Shown here in pieces: positions 46,660-55,552 of a DNA stretch of 64,000 nt (position 1 is the stretch's first letter; each line of letters begins with the position of its first letter). The stretch is from Pseudomonas fluorescens Q2-87. GTDB taxonomy: Bacteria; Pseudomonadota; Gammaproteobacteria; Pseudomonadales; Pseudomonadaceae. The stretch spans positions 6,136,184 to 6,200,183 of the forward strand of contig NZ_CM001558.1 in assembly GCF_000281895.1 (NCBI RefSeq), read 5' to 3'. The notes below the pieces were generated by a model. It did no database searches. It was not told where the DNA came from and was given only the letters and a program-made list of their open reading frames with translations. The position numbers and the translations under genes were made by a program.

Positions 46660-46766
46660 GACGGTGAACCTCCAATGAGTGGGTGAGTTCATATTGCGGT
46701 CGCCGTTGCATTCCGATAAGTAAGCAACAATGAATAGAATTTATTCCACGAAGAGGCCAAATCCTT

Positions 46767-47645
46767 ATGGATCTGTTCGAGGCAATGCAAATGTTCGTGC
46801 GGGTGGTGGAGCGCGGCTCGTTCTCGGCCGTCGCCAGGGAGCTGAACCTGGGCCAACCAGCGGTGAGCAAACAGATCCGCGCGTTGGAACAGTATCTGGG
46901 CGGAGCGTTGCTTGCCCGCAGCACCCGCCAGCTCTCGCTGACCGACCAGGGCCAGCGCTTCTACATCGAGAGCAAGGAAATACTCGCCAGCCTGGACAGC
47001 GCCCGACTCAGTTTCGCCAACGGGCAGGAACAGATCGCCGGGCCCCTGCGCGTGGCGGCGCCGGTAAGTTTCGGGAGGCTGTGCATCGCACCTTTGGTCG
47101 GCGAGTTCCTGGCGCGTCATCCGCAGGTGCGTATCGACCTGAGGCTGAGCGATCAAAACGAGGATGTGCTCAAGGAAAACATCGACCTCGCCATTCGCAT
47201 CGGCGTGGTGAAGAGCGAAGGGCTGGTGGCCGTGTCACTCGGCGACAGCCCACGCCGCGTCTACGCCTCCCCCGCGTATCTGCAACAGCAGGGCACGCCC
47301 CTCGAACCCGCCGACCTGGCCCGCCATAACTGCTTGGCTTTCACGCTGCTGGAACACTACGACGTCTGGCGATTCGACCAGGATGGCAAACAGCACAGCG
47401 TGACGATTGGGGGCAACATAACCAGCAACAGCAGCGAGGCCATCCGGGAAATGGTGCTATCGGGGCTGGGTGTTTCGCTTTCCCCCCAGTGGTTGTTCGC
47501 CGCCGACATTCGCCAGGGAACCGTGTCGGAACTGCTTGCCGACTACCAGCCAATGCCGCTGCCCATCAGCGCGGTATTCAGCCACGACCGCCGCCGCTCG
47601 GCACGAACCCGCGCGTTTGTGGATTTTCTGCGGGAGCGGCTTTAA
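46767..47645 (+). CDS. LysR-family transcriptional regulator
   Basis: A 292-residue regulator with the N-terminal helix-turn-helix (FSAVARELNLGQPAVSKQIRALEQ, in two runs) and a LysR substrate-binding domain (~90-290). It belongs by look to the branch that controls adjacent reductases and is divergent from the quinone oxidoreductase gene; the inducer is unknown. Confidence 0.92.
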   Translation: MDLFEAMQMFVRVVERGSFSAVARELNLGQPAVSKQIRALEQYLGGALLARSTRQLSLTDQGQRFYIESKEILASLDSARLSFANGQEQIAGPLRVAAPVSFGRLCIAPLVGEFLARHPQVRIDLRLSDQNEDVLKENIDLAIRIGVVKSEGLVAVSLGDSPRRVYASPAYLQQQGTPLEPADLARHNCLAFTLLEHYDVWRFDQDGKQHSVTIGGNITSNSSEAIREMVLSGLGVSLSPQWLFAADIRQGTVSELLADYQPMPLPISAVFSHDRRRSARTRAFVDFLRERL

Positions 47646-47677
47646 AGCCCGACTCGCAGGGCGCGCCTCAAGCAAGC

Positions 47678-48991
47678 TCAGGACTCACACACCAAGGACG
47701 ACCGCGCCGACTTGGTGTCCCGCGCCGGAAAATACATCGCCGCCGCCATCCCAACGCCCCCCATCACAGCGCAATACCCCACGCACACCCACGGGCTCCA
47801 CGGCACCAGCGCAATCAGCAACAACGGAGTCATGCTGGCCCACAGCGCGTAGGCGATGTTGTAGGTGAACGAGATGCCCGACACGCGGATTTTGGGTGGG
47901 AACAGGCTGACCATCACCGAAGGCACCGCGCCAACCACGCCGCAACCCAGGCCGGCCACGGCGTAGGCCAGGCCCAGCCAGGCGCCGCCACTGATCAGGC
48001 TGGCGTAGAGCACGCCGATGCCCAGGGGCAGTAACAGACTGTAGAGCATGACGGTGCGCCACGCGCCGATGCGGTCGACGACAAGGCCGGCCAGGACACA
48101 GCCGATGTTCAGGAAGACGATGCCCAGGCTGCTCAGGGCGAAGGTGTGGCCGGGGGTCATGCCGAAGCTCTTTTGCATCACGGTCGGGGTGATGACCACG
48201 AACACCACTACGGCGGAGGTCAGCACGCAAGTCAGGATGACGGCGGGGAGCAAGGCCTGCCGGTGGTCCCGCAGAACCGTGCGCAGCGGCAATTCCGCCG
48301 CGTCTTCGCGATTGGCTTGCAGGGCCACGAAGATTGGCGTTTCGCTCAGCCAGCGGCGCAGCCAGACGCCAAGCACGCCGAAGACACCGCCCAGCAGAAA
48401 AGGCAGGCGCCAGGCGTAATCGAGAATCTCCTGCGGCGTGTAGATCCGCGCCAGCGCCGTGGCAGTCAAGGCGCCCAGCAAGTAGCCGAACGTGAGGCCG
48501 GCCTGGAGGAAGCCCAGGGCGTAGCCGCGGTGATGCAGCGGCGCATGCTCGGCCACGAACACCCAGGCACTGGGCACTTCACCGCCCACCGCGGCGCCCT
48601 GCAGGATGCGCAACGCCAGCAACAGCAACGGGGCGAAATATCCGATTTGCGCGTAGGTCGGCATCACGCCGATGAGCAGGCATGGCAAGGCCATCATCAG
48701 GATGCTCAGGCTGAACACCCGTTTGCGCCCCAGGCGATCGGCAAAGTGCGCCATCAAGATGCCGCCCAGCGGCCGGGCCAGGTAACCCGTGGCGAAAATC
48801 CCGAAGCTTTGCAGCAAGCGCAGCCAATCAGGCATTTGCGGCGGGAAGAACAACTGGCTGAGGGTCAGCGCGAAGAATACGAAGACGATGAAGTCGTAGA
48901 TCTCCAGCGCGCCGCCCAAGGCCGCGAGGCCCAGGGTCCTGTAGTCGGATCGGCTGAAGCGTTCGCCTGGTAGATGAGTGGTGGCAGTCAT
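47678..48991 (-). CDS. MFS transporter, metabolite:H+ symporter family
   Basis: The 437-residue membrane protein has twelve predicted helices and the MFS loop motif MAHFADRLGRKRVF between helices 2 and 3. The N-terminal LGGALEIYDFIVFVF and RILQGAAVGGEVPSAWVFV segments fit the MHS group (proline/betaine, shikimate, dicarboxylate transporters). The substrate cannot be assigned. It is convergent with the LysR gene, 32 bp apart. Confidence 0.9.
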   Translation of the reverse strand: MTATTHLPGERFSRSDYRTLGLAALGGALEIYDFIVFVFFALTLSQLFFPPQMPDWLRLLQSFGIFATGYLARPLGGILMAHFADRLGRKRVFSLSILMMALPCLLIGVMPTYAQIGYFAPLLLLALRILQGAAVGGEVPSAWVFVAEHAPLHHRGYALGFLQAGLTFGYLLGALTATALARIYTPQEILDYAWRLPFLLGGVFGVLGVWLRRWLSETPIFVALQANREDAAELPLRTVLRDHRQALLPAVILTCVLTSAVVVFVVITPTVMQKSFGMTPGHTFALSSLGIVFLNIGCVLAGLVVDRIGAWRTVMLYSLLLPLGIGVLYASLISGGAWLGLAYAVAGLGCGVVGAVPSVMVSLFPPKIRVSGISFTYNIAYALWASMTPLLLIALVPWSPWVCVGYCAVMGGVGMAAAMYFPARDTKSARSSLVCES

Positions 48992-49030
48992 AGGCAGATT
49001 TTGAACAAAAGGTTGTGAAAGGGAGATAAC

Positions 49031-49204
49031 TCAGTCGTCACGACCGTTATCCAAAGGCTCAGCCGGCGGTTGGCCTGGCGCGGCGTCTTCGGCCTCGTCG
49101 GCAGGCAAGAAGTCCTTGCGGCTCTGGGCGATAGCCCGGCGTATTTCGTCACCCTTGGTGGGGCAGTTCAGGAGGCGGGCGATGCCGTCGGGTTTCTGCG
49201 TCAT
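49031..49204 (-). CDS. Small conserved-type hypothetical protein (57 aa)
   Basis: This short open frame reads MTQKPDGIARLLNCPTKGDE and ends PLDNGRDD. It has a strong ribosome site (GGAGGA 6 bases before the ATG) and an acidic, proline-rich tail, which supports a real gene. It lies between the MFS gene and the PEBP gene on the same strand. No known motif is visible. Confidence 0.6.
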   Translation of the reverse strand: MTQKPDGIARLLNCPTKGDEIRRAIAQSRKDFLPADEAEDAAPGQPPAEPLDNGRDD

Positions 49205-49318
49205 CGCCTTCCTCCGGCATGAGTGGACAGGGGCTCGATAGTGCTCGCTTTTGGCCCATCATGCCAATTTTGTAGTTAGGGCTGCCTTGCAGCCCAGCAG
49301 GAGTTTGCGTTGCCTGGC

Positions 49319-49879
49319 TTAGCGGTGGTAGCGGCGCACTACGCTGCTGTTGCGCAGGACATGGCCGTTGATCTTTTCCATCAGCTGAGCGCGTGTCAGG
49401 CCGGCAGGCAGCGCATCCGGCGGCAGGTCCAAGGCAAAGAGCTGGATCAAGTAATGATGGGCGCTGTCGCCGATGGGCGGGCAAGGACCGATGTAGCCGT
49501 GGGTGTTCTTGCTGTTGATACCGGTCATGCCTTCCAGCGCAGGCTTGGTGCCCGCACCTGCCGGAATCTGCCGCGTGGAGGCCTTGATGCCGTAATAGAC
49601 CCAGTGGTCGACGCCCTGCCCCCTTTGGCCGTCCGGGTCCAACATGACGATGGCATAGCTCAGGGTACCGGGCGGCCCGGCGTTCCAGCTCAGGGCCGGG
49701 GAAATATTCTTGCCGCCACAATTGTTGGCATCGCTGGCCGCCGCAGCGGTGAACAGGCGGTCGTCCGACACGCCGGGGATGTTAAGGGTGAAACGCTCCT
49801 CGGCCTGGGCAACCCCTTGTGCGCACAGCACCAGGGCGACGGCCGCCAGCCAGGAAGTTGGGGAGTTCAATCGGGTCAT
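49319..49879 (-). CDS. YbhB/YbcL-family (PEBP-like) secreted protein
   Basis: A 186-residue protein with an N-terminal signal peptide (LAAVALVLCAQGVAQA) and a phosphatidylethanolamine-binding-protein fold. Motifs: NISPALSWNAGPPGTLSYAI, DPDGQRGQGVDHWVYYGI and GPCPPIGDSAHHYLIQLFAL. It is likely periplasmic; bacterial members have no firmly known function. The ATG at 49879 (MTRLNSP) follows AAGGTG, better than the GTG 9 bases earlier. Confidence 0.88.
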   Translation of the reverse strand: MTRLNSPTSWLAAVALVLCAQGVAQAEERFTLNIPGVSDDRLFTAAAASDANNCGGKNISPALSWNAGPPGTLSYAIVMLDPDGQRGQGVDHWVYYGIKASTRQIPAGAGTKPALEGMTGINSKNTHGYIGPCPPIGDSAHHYLIQLFALDLPPDALPAGLTRAQLMEKINGHVLRNSSVVRRYHR

Positions 49880-50017
49880 ACCGGGCACCTTGTGCGGATC
49901 AGGCCATGGACGGCATGCGAACTATAGCCGCAGCGCCCGAAAGGTTGCAGTGACAATTATGCTGAACCTCACGGCGTTGCGCCGACTCCAACGGGAAACG
50001 CCTGCCGGAGACCGACC

Positions 50018-51550
50018 ATGCCACTGCATCAAGTCGCCCGCCTCGCCGATGTGCGCGAAGATCGCGGCCTGGAAGTCAGCATCGACGACAAGCCTATCCT
50101 GCTGCTGCGCTCAGGCGGCCAGGTGCGCGCCTTCCAGGGCAAATGCCCACATGCCGGCGCGCCCCTGGCCAAGGGCGCGGTATGCCATGGGCGGTTGATC
50201 TGCCCTTGGCACAAGGCTGCGTTCCGGGCCGAAGACGGCGCCCTGTGCGAGCCGCCGGCCCTCGACAGCCTGGAGCGCTATCACGTAGAGATACGCGACA
50301 GCGAAGTCTGGGTCGATGACCAACCGTTGCCGTCCGAACGAATCCCGCCGGCCGATGATCCACGGACCTTCGCCATCATCGGGGCCGGGGCAGCCGGCAC
50401 GGCTTGCGCGGCGGCGTTGCGCGAGAAGGGTTTTGGCGGGCGCATCCAGCTGATCGACCGTGAAGCCGAGGCCGGATACGACCGCACGGTGCTGAGCAAA
50501 TACGTGTTGGCCGGCGACATGGCACTCGACAAGACCCCGCCGCTGCGCGATGAAACGTATTACACCCAGCAACGCATCGAGAGAATTCGCGCAGAGGTCA
50601 CGCATCTGGATTCCAAGACCCGACAGATCCAGCTCGGCGATGGTCAGCGCTTGGGCTATGACGCGGTGCTCATTGCTACAGGTGGGGTTCCCAAGACACC
50701 AGACCTGCCCGGTATCGATTTACCGCAGGTCTTCGTGCTGCGCTCGATAGACCATACCCGGCAGATCCTCGACAGCGCTCAGCCGGGACAACGAGCGGTG
50801 ATCATCGGCGACAGTTTTATCGCCATGGAAGTCGCCTCGTCACTGCGCAAGCGCGAGCTGAGCGTCACCGTGCTGGCCCGGCATGCGGTGCCGTTCGCCG
50901 CGCAGCTGGGGGACAGCATCGGCAAGGCAATATTGGCCCGACATCGGGCCAACGGCGTGGTGTACCACAGCGATGGCGAAGCAGTGCGGATCGAGGGCAC
51001 GGACAAAGTCGAAGCCGTGGTGCTGGATAACGGCCAGCGCTTTGCCACAGACCTGGTCATCATCGGCGTCGGCGTGCGACCCGCCACCGAGCCGTTTTCG
51101 GGCTTGCCACGGGAACAGGATCAGTCACTGACCGTGGATGCCGGCATGCGCGTCACCGACGGTGTATGGGCGGTCGGCGATATCGCGACGTTTCCCCTCA
51201 GCGGCCAGCCGCAGCGCATCGAACATTGGCGCCTGGCCCAGCAACAGGCGCGCATCGCCGCAGCGAACATGCTCGGTGGCGAGGAACACTACCTGGATGT
51301 GCCGTTTTTCTGGACCTATCACTTCGGCAAGCGCTACGACTACCTCGGCCATGCCGAGCAATGGGATGAAGTGGAGTTCAAGGGCACGCCCGAACATCCA
51401 CCCTTTATCGCGCTGCTGGGCAAAAACGGCCTGGTCGCCGCCGCGGTGGCCTGCGATGAAGGCCGGGCCATGGCCGCGCTGGCACAGCGCATGAAACAAC
51501 CGCTGCCGCTGGACGAGGCGTGGCGCTTGGTGCGGGATTTTTCGTCTTAG
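50018..51550 (+). CDS. Rieske-FAD/NAD(P) oxidoreductase, AIF-like
   Basis: The 510-residue protein fuses an N-terminal Rieske [2Fe-2S] domain (CPH at ~44 and CPWH at ~63) to a pyridine nucleotide-disulfide oxidoreductase with FAD motif FAIIGAGAAGTACAA (~118), a second binding motif VIIGDSFIAMEVA (~265) and WAVGDIA. The C-terminal part matches the reductase C domain. The order resembles AIFM3-type proteins. In the second motif the last glycine of GxGxxG is an alanine. The electron partner is unknown. Confidence 0.9.
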   Translation: MPLHQVARLADVREDRGLEVSIDDKPILLLRSGGQVRAFQGKCPHAGAPLAKGAVCHGRLICPWHKAAFRAEDGALCEPPALDSLERYHVEIRDSEVWVDDQPLPSERIPPADDPRTFAIIGAGAAGTACAAALREKGFGGRIQLIDREAEAGYDRTVLSKYVLAGDMALDKTPPLRDETYYTQQRIERIRAEVTHLDSKTRQIQLGDGQRLGYDAVLIATGGVPKTPDLPGIDLPQVFVLRSIDHTRQILDSAQPGQRAVIIGDSFIAMEVASSLRKRELSVTVLARHAVPFAAQLGDSIGKAILARHRANGVVYHSDGEAVRIEGTDKVEAVVLDNGQRFATDLVIIGVGVRPATEPFSGLPREQDQSLTVDAGMRVTDGVWAVGDIATFPLSGQPQRIEHWRLAQQQARIAAANMLGGEEHYLDVPFFWTYHFGKRYDYLGHAEQWDEVEFKGTPEHPPFIALLGKNGLVAAAVACDEGRAMAALAQRMKQPLPLDEAWRLVRDFSS

Positions 51551-51564
51551 TATTGCTGTTGGCT

Positions 51565-51664
51565 GACCACCGCAATCGCGAGCAAGCTCGCTCCCACATT
51601 GGCTCTGGTTGGCCACGATATCCGCGACTAATCAGTTCTCTGGGGAGCGAGCTTGCTCGCGATG
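51565..51664. repeat. REP pair
   Basis: Units near 51575-51600 and 51640-51664 in inverted orientation lie between the Rieske oxidoreductase gene and the end of the pga operon. Confidence 0.85.
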
Positions 51665-51682
51665 GCGTCCGCTCAGCGTGCC

Positions 51683-52189
51683 TCAATGCACGGACTGATC
51701 AGCCGGCAAGTGGATCACCCGTGGCCGTTCCAGCGGTGCCAGGGGCGGTGGCTGCAACTCAGGGCCGAGCAGATGGAAATGCGGCACGACATGGCTGATG
51801 TCGCCATCCTGATTGTTATGGATGATCTTCGAGCCAGGTTGGCGCAACGTATCCAGGCGTCCATCGGTCAATTTGAAACTGTCGCTGAGGCCTTGGTCGT
51901 CCACCACCGGAGCCGGCAGTCGACGCTGGGCGAAGCTGCGGCTTTTACGCTGCTGATAACGCGCCCAGGCGATCAGGACGACCGCGTTGACCAACGCAAT
52001 CCAGCCGTAGATTTGCAGCGTCCCGAGGGTGTCGAAGGCCGAGCCGCCGAGTCGCGGGCCGGCGTGGCTGTCGAACAGCGGCCACAATCCACTAACCAGC
52101 AGGTACAGCAACCCAACCCACGCCAACACCGTAAACAGCACATCGATGACCACCAGGAAGGGCCGTTGCCGGGTCCGGATAATTTTCAT
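51683..52189 (-). CDS. pgaD: PgaD, PNAG synthase accessory protein
   Basis: PgaD is the small inner-membrane partner of the PgaC glycosyltransferase; c-di-GMP binding to the PgaCD complex is known to stimulate PNAG synthesis. The 168-residue protein has two membrane helices (about 12-35 and 60-83) and a charged cytoplasmic end. Its ATG overlaps the pgaC stop (ATGA), showing coupling. Longer in-frame sequence upstream belongs to pgaC overlap and is not used. Confidence 0.9.
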   Translation of the reverse strand: MKIIRTRQRPFLVVIDVLFTVLAWVGLLYLLVSGLWPLFDSHAGPRLGGSAFDTLGTLQIYGWIALVNAVVLIAWARYQQRKSRSFAQRRLPAPVVDDQGLSDSFKLTDGRLDTLRQPGSKIIHNNQDGDISHVVPHFHLLGPELQPPPLAPLERPRVIHLPADQSVH

Positions 52190-53541
52190 CGGATGACTTC
52201 CTCTTCCTGATCGTCGAACGGTTTGATCCCGCGGTCCGGGCTGACCCAACGCGCACGCTTCTGATGCTGCCCGAACAGCACTTTTGGAAAGCTCACCAGG
52301 GTGGTGAACAGGCTGATCAGCCAGAACACCAATGGGTACCAGACCACCCAGAACATGATGTGCCACAAGCCTTTTTCGTAGCGCCGATCGATCAGGATGC
52401 TTACCGCGAACTGCAACAGGCACACCACTGCCAGCAACAGCCCGGTGAAGGCCGGCGGCATGAGGTGATCCACCGCGATAGCGGCCGGCATCTCGACGAA
52501 TTTACCGGCACCCCAGAAGATCACCGACAGCAGGAAGGTGAATGCCCAGCCGGTGGACAGGCAATATTCGAACAGCAGCGGCCACAGATAGCGGTGGCGG
52601 TATTGCCAGATGCCTCGGATGTTCTTGAACAGCACCTCGGCGCCACCCTGGGCCCAACGTAGCCGCTGCCGCCACAAGCCACGCAGGGTTTCGGGCATGA
52701 GAATCCAGCACAGCGCCCGAGGCTCGTAGAAAATGCTCCAGTGGTCCAGCTGCAGCTTCCAACTGATGTCGATGTCTTCGGTGATCATGTCCGGACTCCA
52801 GTAGCCAACCCGGTGCAGGGCCGTGCGACGGAACGCGACGATGACGCCGGAGACGGTAAAGATCCGTCCGAAAACCCGCTGGGTGCGCTTGATCAGGCCG
52901 ATGATCGAGGAGAATTCGCCGACCTGGACCCGGCCCACCAAAGTAGAACGGGTGCGAATGCGCGGGTTGCCGGTCACCGCGCCGAGGCGGGCGTTGTCGA
53001 GCATCGGCGCCACCAGATAGGCGCACGTGTTGGGTGCCAGCAATGCGTCCCCATCGATGCACACCAAATATTCACTGCGCGCAGCGATGGCGCCCATACG
53101 CAGGGCCACGGCTTTGCCCTGGTTTTCTGCCAAGTGCAGCACCCGCAGGCGCGGATCCTCGGCGGCCAGTTGGTCGAGCATCTGGGCGGTGTTGTCCTTC
53201 GAGCCGTCGTTGATTGCGATGACTTCGATGTTCGGGTAGTGCTGGCCCAGCGCCGCGTGGATGGTGTCGACGACGTTGTCACCTTCGTTGAAGCAAGGAA
53301 CCAGGATGCTGATCAGCGGCTCGCCGGCCAACGGCGGTGGCAAGGTGTCGTCCTTCCATGGCCAATGGCGCTCCCAGTGCAGCCAGAAATACAGGCCGCC
53401 GGCGATCCACAGCCCGGACATGAACAATGGGTAAAAGAACACGAAGTCCATCAGGAATTGCCCGGTGACCAGGAAGATCAGGCCCAGGGGCACCCCAAGG
53501 ACGATCGCCAGCACCAGCAGGGCGAGCAGTCTGTCGAGCAT
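52186..53541 (-). CDS. pgaC: PgaC, poly-beta-1,6-GlcNAc synthase
   Basis: PgaC is the processive family-2 glycosyltransferase that polymerises UDP-GlcNAc into PNAG. The 451-residue protein has two N-terminal membrane segments, the catalytic motifs [21 protein letters not shown] and QRLRWAQGG (QxxRW), and further C-terminal membrane segments. It sits between pgaB (1-base gap) and pgaD (4-base overlap). Confidence 0.96.
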   Translation of the reverse strand: MLDRLLALLVLAIVLGVPLGLIFLVTGQFLMDFVFFYPLFMSGLWIAGGLYFWLHWERHWPWKDDTLPPPLAGEPLISILVPCFNEGDNVVDTIHAALGQHYPNIEVIAINDGSKDNTAQMLDQLAAEDPRLRVLHLAENQGKAVALRMGAIAARSEYLVCIDGDALLAPNTCAYLVAPMLDNARLGAVTGNPRIRTRSTLVGRVQVGEFSSIIGLIKRTQRVFGRIFTVSGVIVAFRRTALHRVGYWSPDMITEDIDISWKLQLDHWSIFYEPRALCWILMPETLRGLWRQRLRWAQGGAEVLFKNIRGIWQYRHRYLWPLLFEYCLSTGWAFTFLLSVIFWGAGKFVEMPAAIAVDHLMPPAFTGLLLAVVCLLQFAVSILIDRRYEKGLWHIMFWVVWYPLVFWLISLFTTLVSFPKVLFGQHQKRARWVSPDRGIKPFDDQEEEVIR

Positions 53542-53542
53542 G

Positions 53543-55546
53543 TCAAGGATTCCACTTGTTGGAGAGCGCCGGCCGCACGGTTTTCACAGGGGGCTGGTCT
53601 TCGATGAAGTTGTCCGGGTAGTAGCCAAAACTGGTCACGCCTTTGCGCTTGAGCCGCCCCATCCAGTCGGCCAATTGTTCGCCGTCGATGTCGCTGACCG
53701 GCTTGCTGTCCCAGTCACGAGCCTGCAGTTCGAACACCGTGCGCTTGAGCGCGCCGGGGCGAGCCTTGACGGTGTCCACCAAGCGCTCGAGCCAGGGGCC
53801 TGACTGCTTGCGGGTCTGCTTCTCCATCAGCGGCATGGCCATCGGTGCAGTCCAGTCGTAGGCGCCGAGGAAGTCGTCGAGGTTCTGGGCGAACCAGGCT
53901 TCGCTTTGCGGATTGAGCATCGGCTCGGCAAAGATATTGCGCGCCGTCAGTACCTGCGGGCCGCGAATCGCCCGGACCTTGGCGGTCAGCTCCTGAGTGA
54001 AGTCGATCAGGTAGCGGCTCTTGAAGCGGGTCCAGCGCTGCATCGCCGCCGGATCGTCCCGCAGGGCAGCGATGGACGCCGGCAAGCCGTTGGCGCCGTA
54101 GACTTTCAAGGCCGCCGGGCCGGCATCCTCAAAGTCGGAGAACACCGCGTCGTCGTGGTACAGGACGCCGTCCAGGGAACTCATCCGCGCCAGGTCTTCA
54201 TAGATTTCGCCGATGACCTTGCGCACCGCCGGGTCGAACGGCGACAAGCGCACATACTGATCCGGGGCAACACCGGTCTTGCCCGTTTCCGGATCCCAGC
54301 GTTGTACCCGTTGCAGTTTCGCGTCCAGGGCGAAACTGAGCACCGGCATCCAGGCATAGACCTTGGCATTGGCCCGGGTGCGCAATTGCCAGGCAACCCG
54401 GTCGAACAAGTCGGCCCGTACCGGCAGGTGGCGGTTGGGGAAGTACAGTGAGTGCACCAGACCGTCGCCTTTCGGATCGGCAAAGGCTTGCAGGAATACC
54501 GTGTTGGCGCCGAGGTCGGAAATGCGTTGGATCAACCTGCCGACGTTGGCTTCCTGCTGCACGGGATCCGGGTCGTAAACGTAATCCAAATCGACATGCA
54601 CCACGCGCATCGGCTCAAGCGTCTGCACGGATACGACGCTTTCGGCGAAATGAGCGCCATCCGGATCGGACGACACCAGAAAGCGCGGGCCACTCATCAA
54701 GTTATCGAGGCTGTCGAGACCATCCTCCAGGGTCAGGGCCATTTCATAACCCTCGCTGCCAATCACCTGTAGCGCGGTGCCGTCGGCTTCCCCATAAGGC
54801 CAGACCCAGACGCGTGGGCTGTAGCCGGTGACCTTACGAATTTTTTCGGAAATGGCGGCGACGTCCTTACGCAGGCGTGCCTGGAAATCGGCTTCGGTTT
54901 CATAGTTTCCGGTGGCCGGATCGTAGCGCCGTGTCGTCGCCGCAGGCTGTTGGTTGCCTTGCGGGTTGGCGAGTACACCTTTGTGATTGGCGTCGGTGTG
55001 GGCGGCGATTTCCACCAGGCCCGACTTTGAAACTTCGCGAATCTGCTCCCAGGTCAAGAACTCGGAACGCTTGCGCGGGACGCCGGCGAAATCCACCGGC
55101 TGGTTCAACGGCGTGTCCACCCAGCTGCCGACCGGAGCCAGGATCGCCGGCCAGTTATAGGCACGCAGAATAGGCATGACGCGGGTGTAGAAGCTCGAAT
55201 AGCCATCGTCGAAGCTCAGCAGCACCGCACGGGGCGGCAGTTCGGGGCCGCCATTGCGGGCGGTAATGATCTGGTCGACGGTGACCGGCTGATAGTTGTT
55301 TTCCCGCAGCCATGCCAGTTGCTCGATCAGCCGCTCGGTACGCACGGCCACCAGCGCCTGGTCCGGGTCAAGGTCCTCGACGTCGTGGTAGGCGATGCCG
55401 AGCACATGGTTCTTGGGCCATGGCGCATCGTTGGCGGCCAGCGGACGCAGCGAGGGCGGCGTGAACGCCGGGGCTTGCTGGGCACAAGCGCTGATCAGCA
55501 AGACCCCCAGCAGAAGGATGAATCGCGAAATAACGGGCATCTTCAA
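53543..55546 (-). CDS. pgaB: PgaB, PNAG N-deacetylase lipoprotein
   Basis: The 667-residue periplasmic lipoprotein has lipobox ISAC (SACAQQAP), a NodB-type deacetylase domain with [12 protein letters not shown] (~105-115) and HTDANHKG, and a C-terminal glycoside-hydrolase-like domain (~310-660) with [14 protein letters not shown]. It partly deacetylates and cuts PNAG for export. It is the second gene of pgaABCD with 6 bases after pgaA. Confidence 0.96.
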   Translation of the reverse strand: MKMPVISRFILLLGVLLISACAQQAPAFTPPSLRPLAANDAPWPKNHVLGIAYHDVEDLDPDQALVAVRTERLIEQLAWLRENNYQPVTVDQIITARNGGPELPPRAVLLSFDDGYSSFYTRVMPILRAYNWPAILAPVGSWVDTPLNQPVDFAGVPRKRSEFLTWEQIREVSKSGLVEIAAHTDANHKGVLANPQGNQQPAATTRRYDPATGNYETEADFQARLRKDVAAISEKIRKVTGYSPRVWVWPYGEADGTALQVIGSEGYEMALTLEDGLDSLDNLMSGPRFLVSSDPDGAHFAESVVSVQTLEPMRVVHVDLDYVYDPDPVQQEANVGRLIQRISDLGANTVFLQAFADPKGDGLVHSLYFPNRHLPVRADLFDRVAWQLRTRANAKVYAWMPVLSFALDAKLQRVQRWDPETGKTGVAPDQYVRLSPFDPAVRKVIGEIYEDLARMSSLDGVLYHDDAVFSDFEDAGPAALKVYGANGLPASIAALRDDPAAMQRWTRFKSRYLIDFTQELTAKVRAIRGPQVLTARNIFAEPMLNPQSEAWFAQNLDDFLGAYDWTAPMAMPLMEKQTRKQSGPWLERLVDTVKARPGALKRTVFELQARDWDSKPVSDIDGEQLADWMGRLKRKGVTSFGYYPDNFIEDQPPVKTVRPALSNKWNP

Positions 55547-55552
55547 ACTCTT

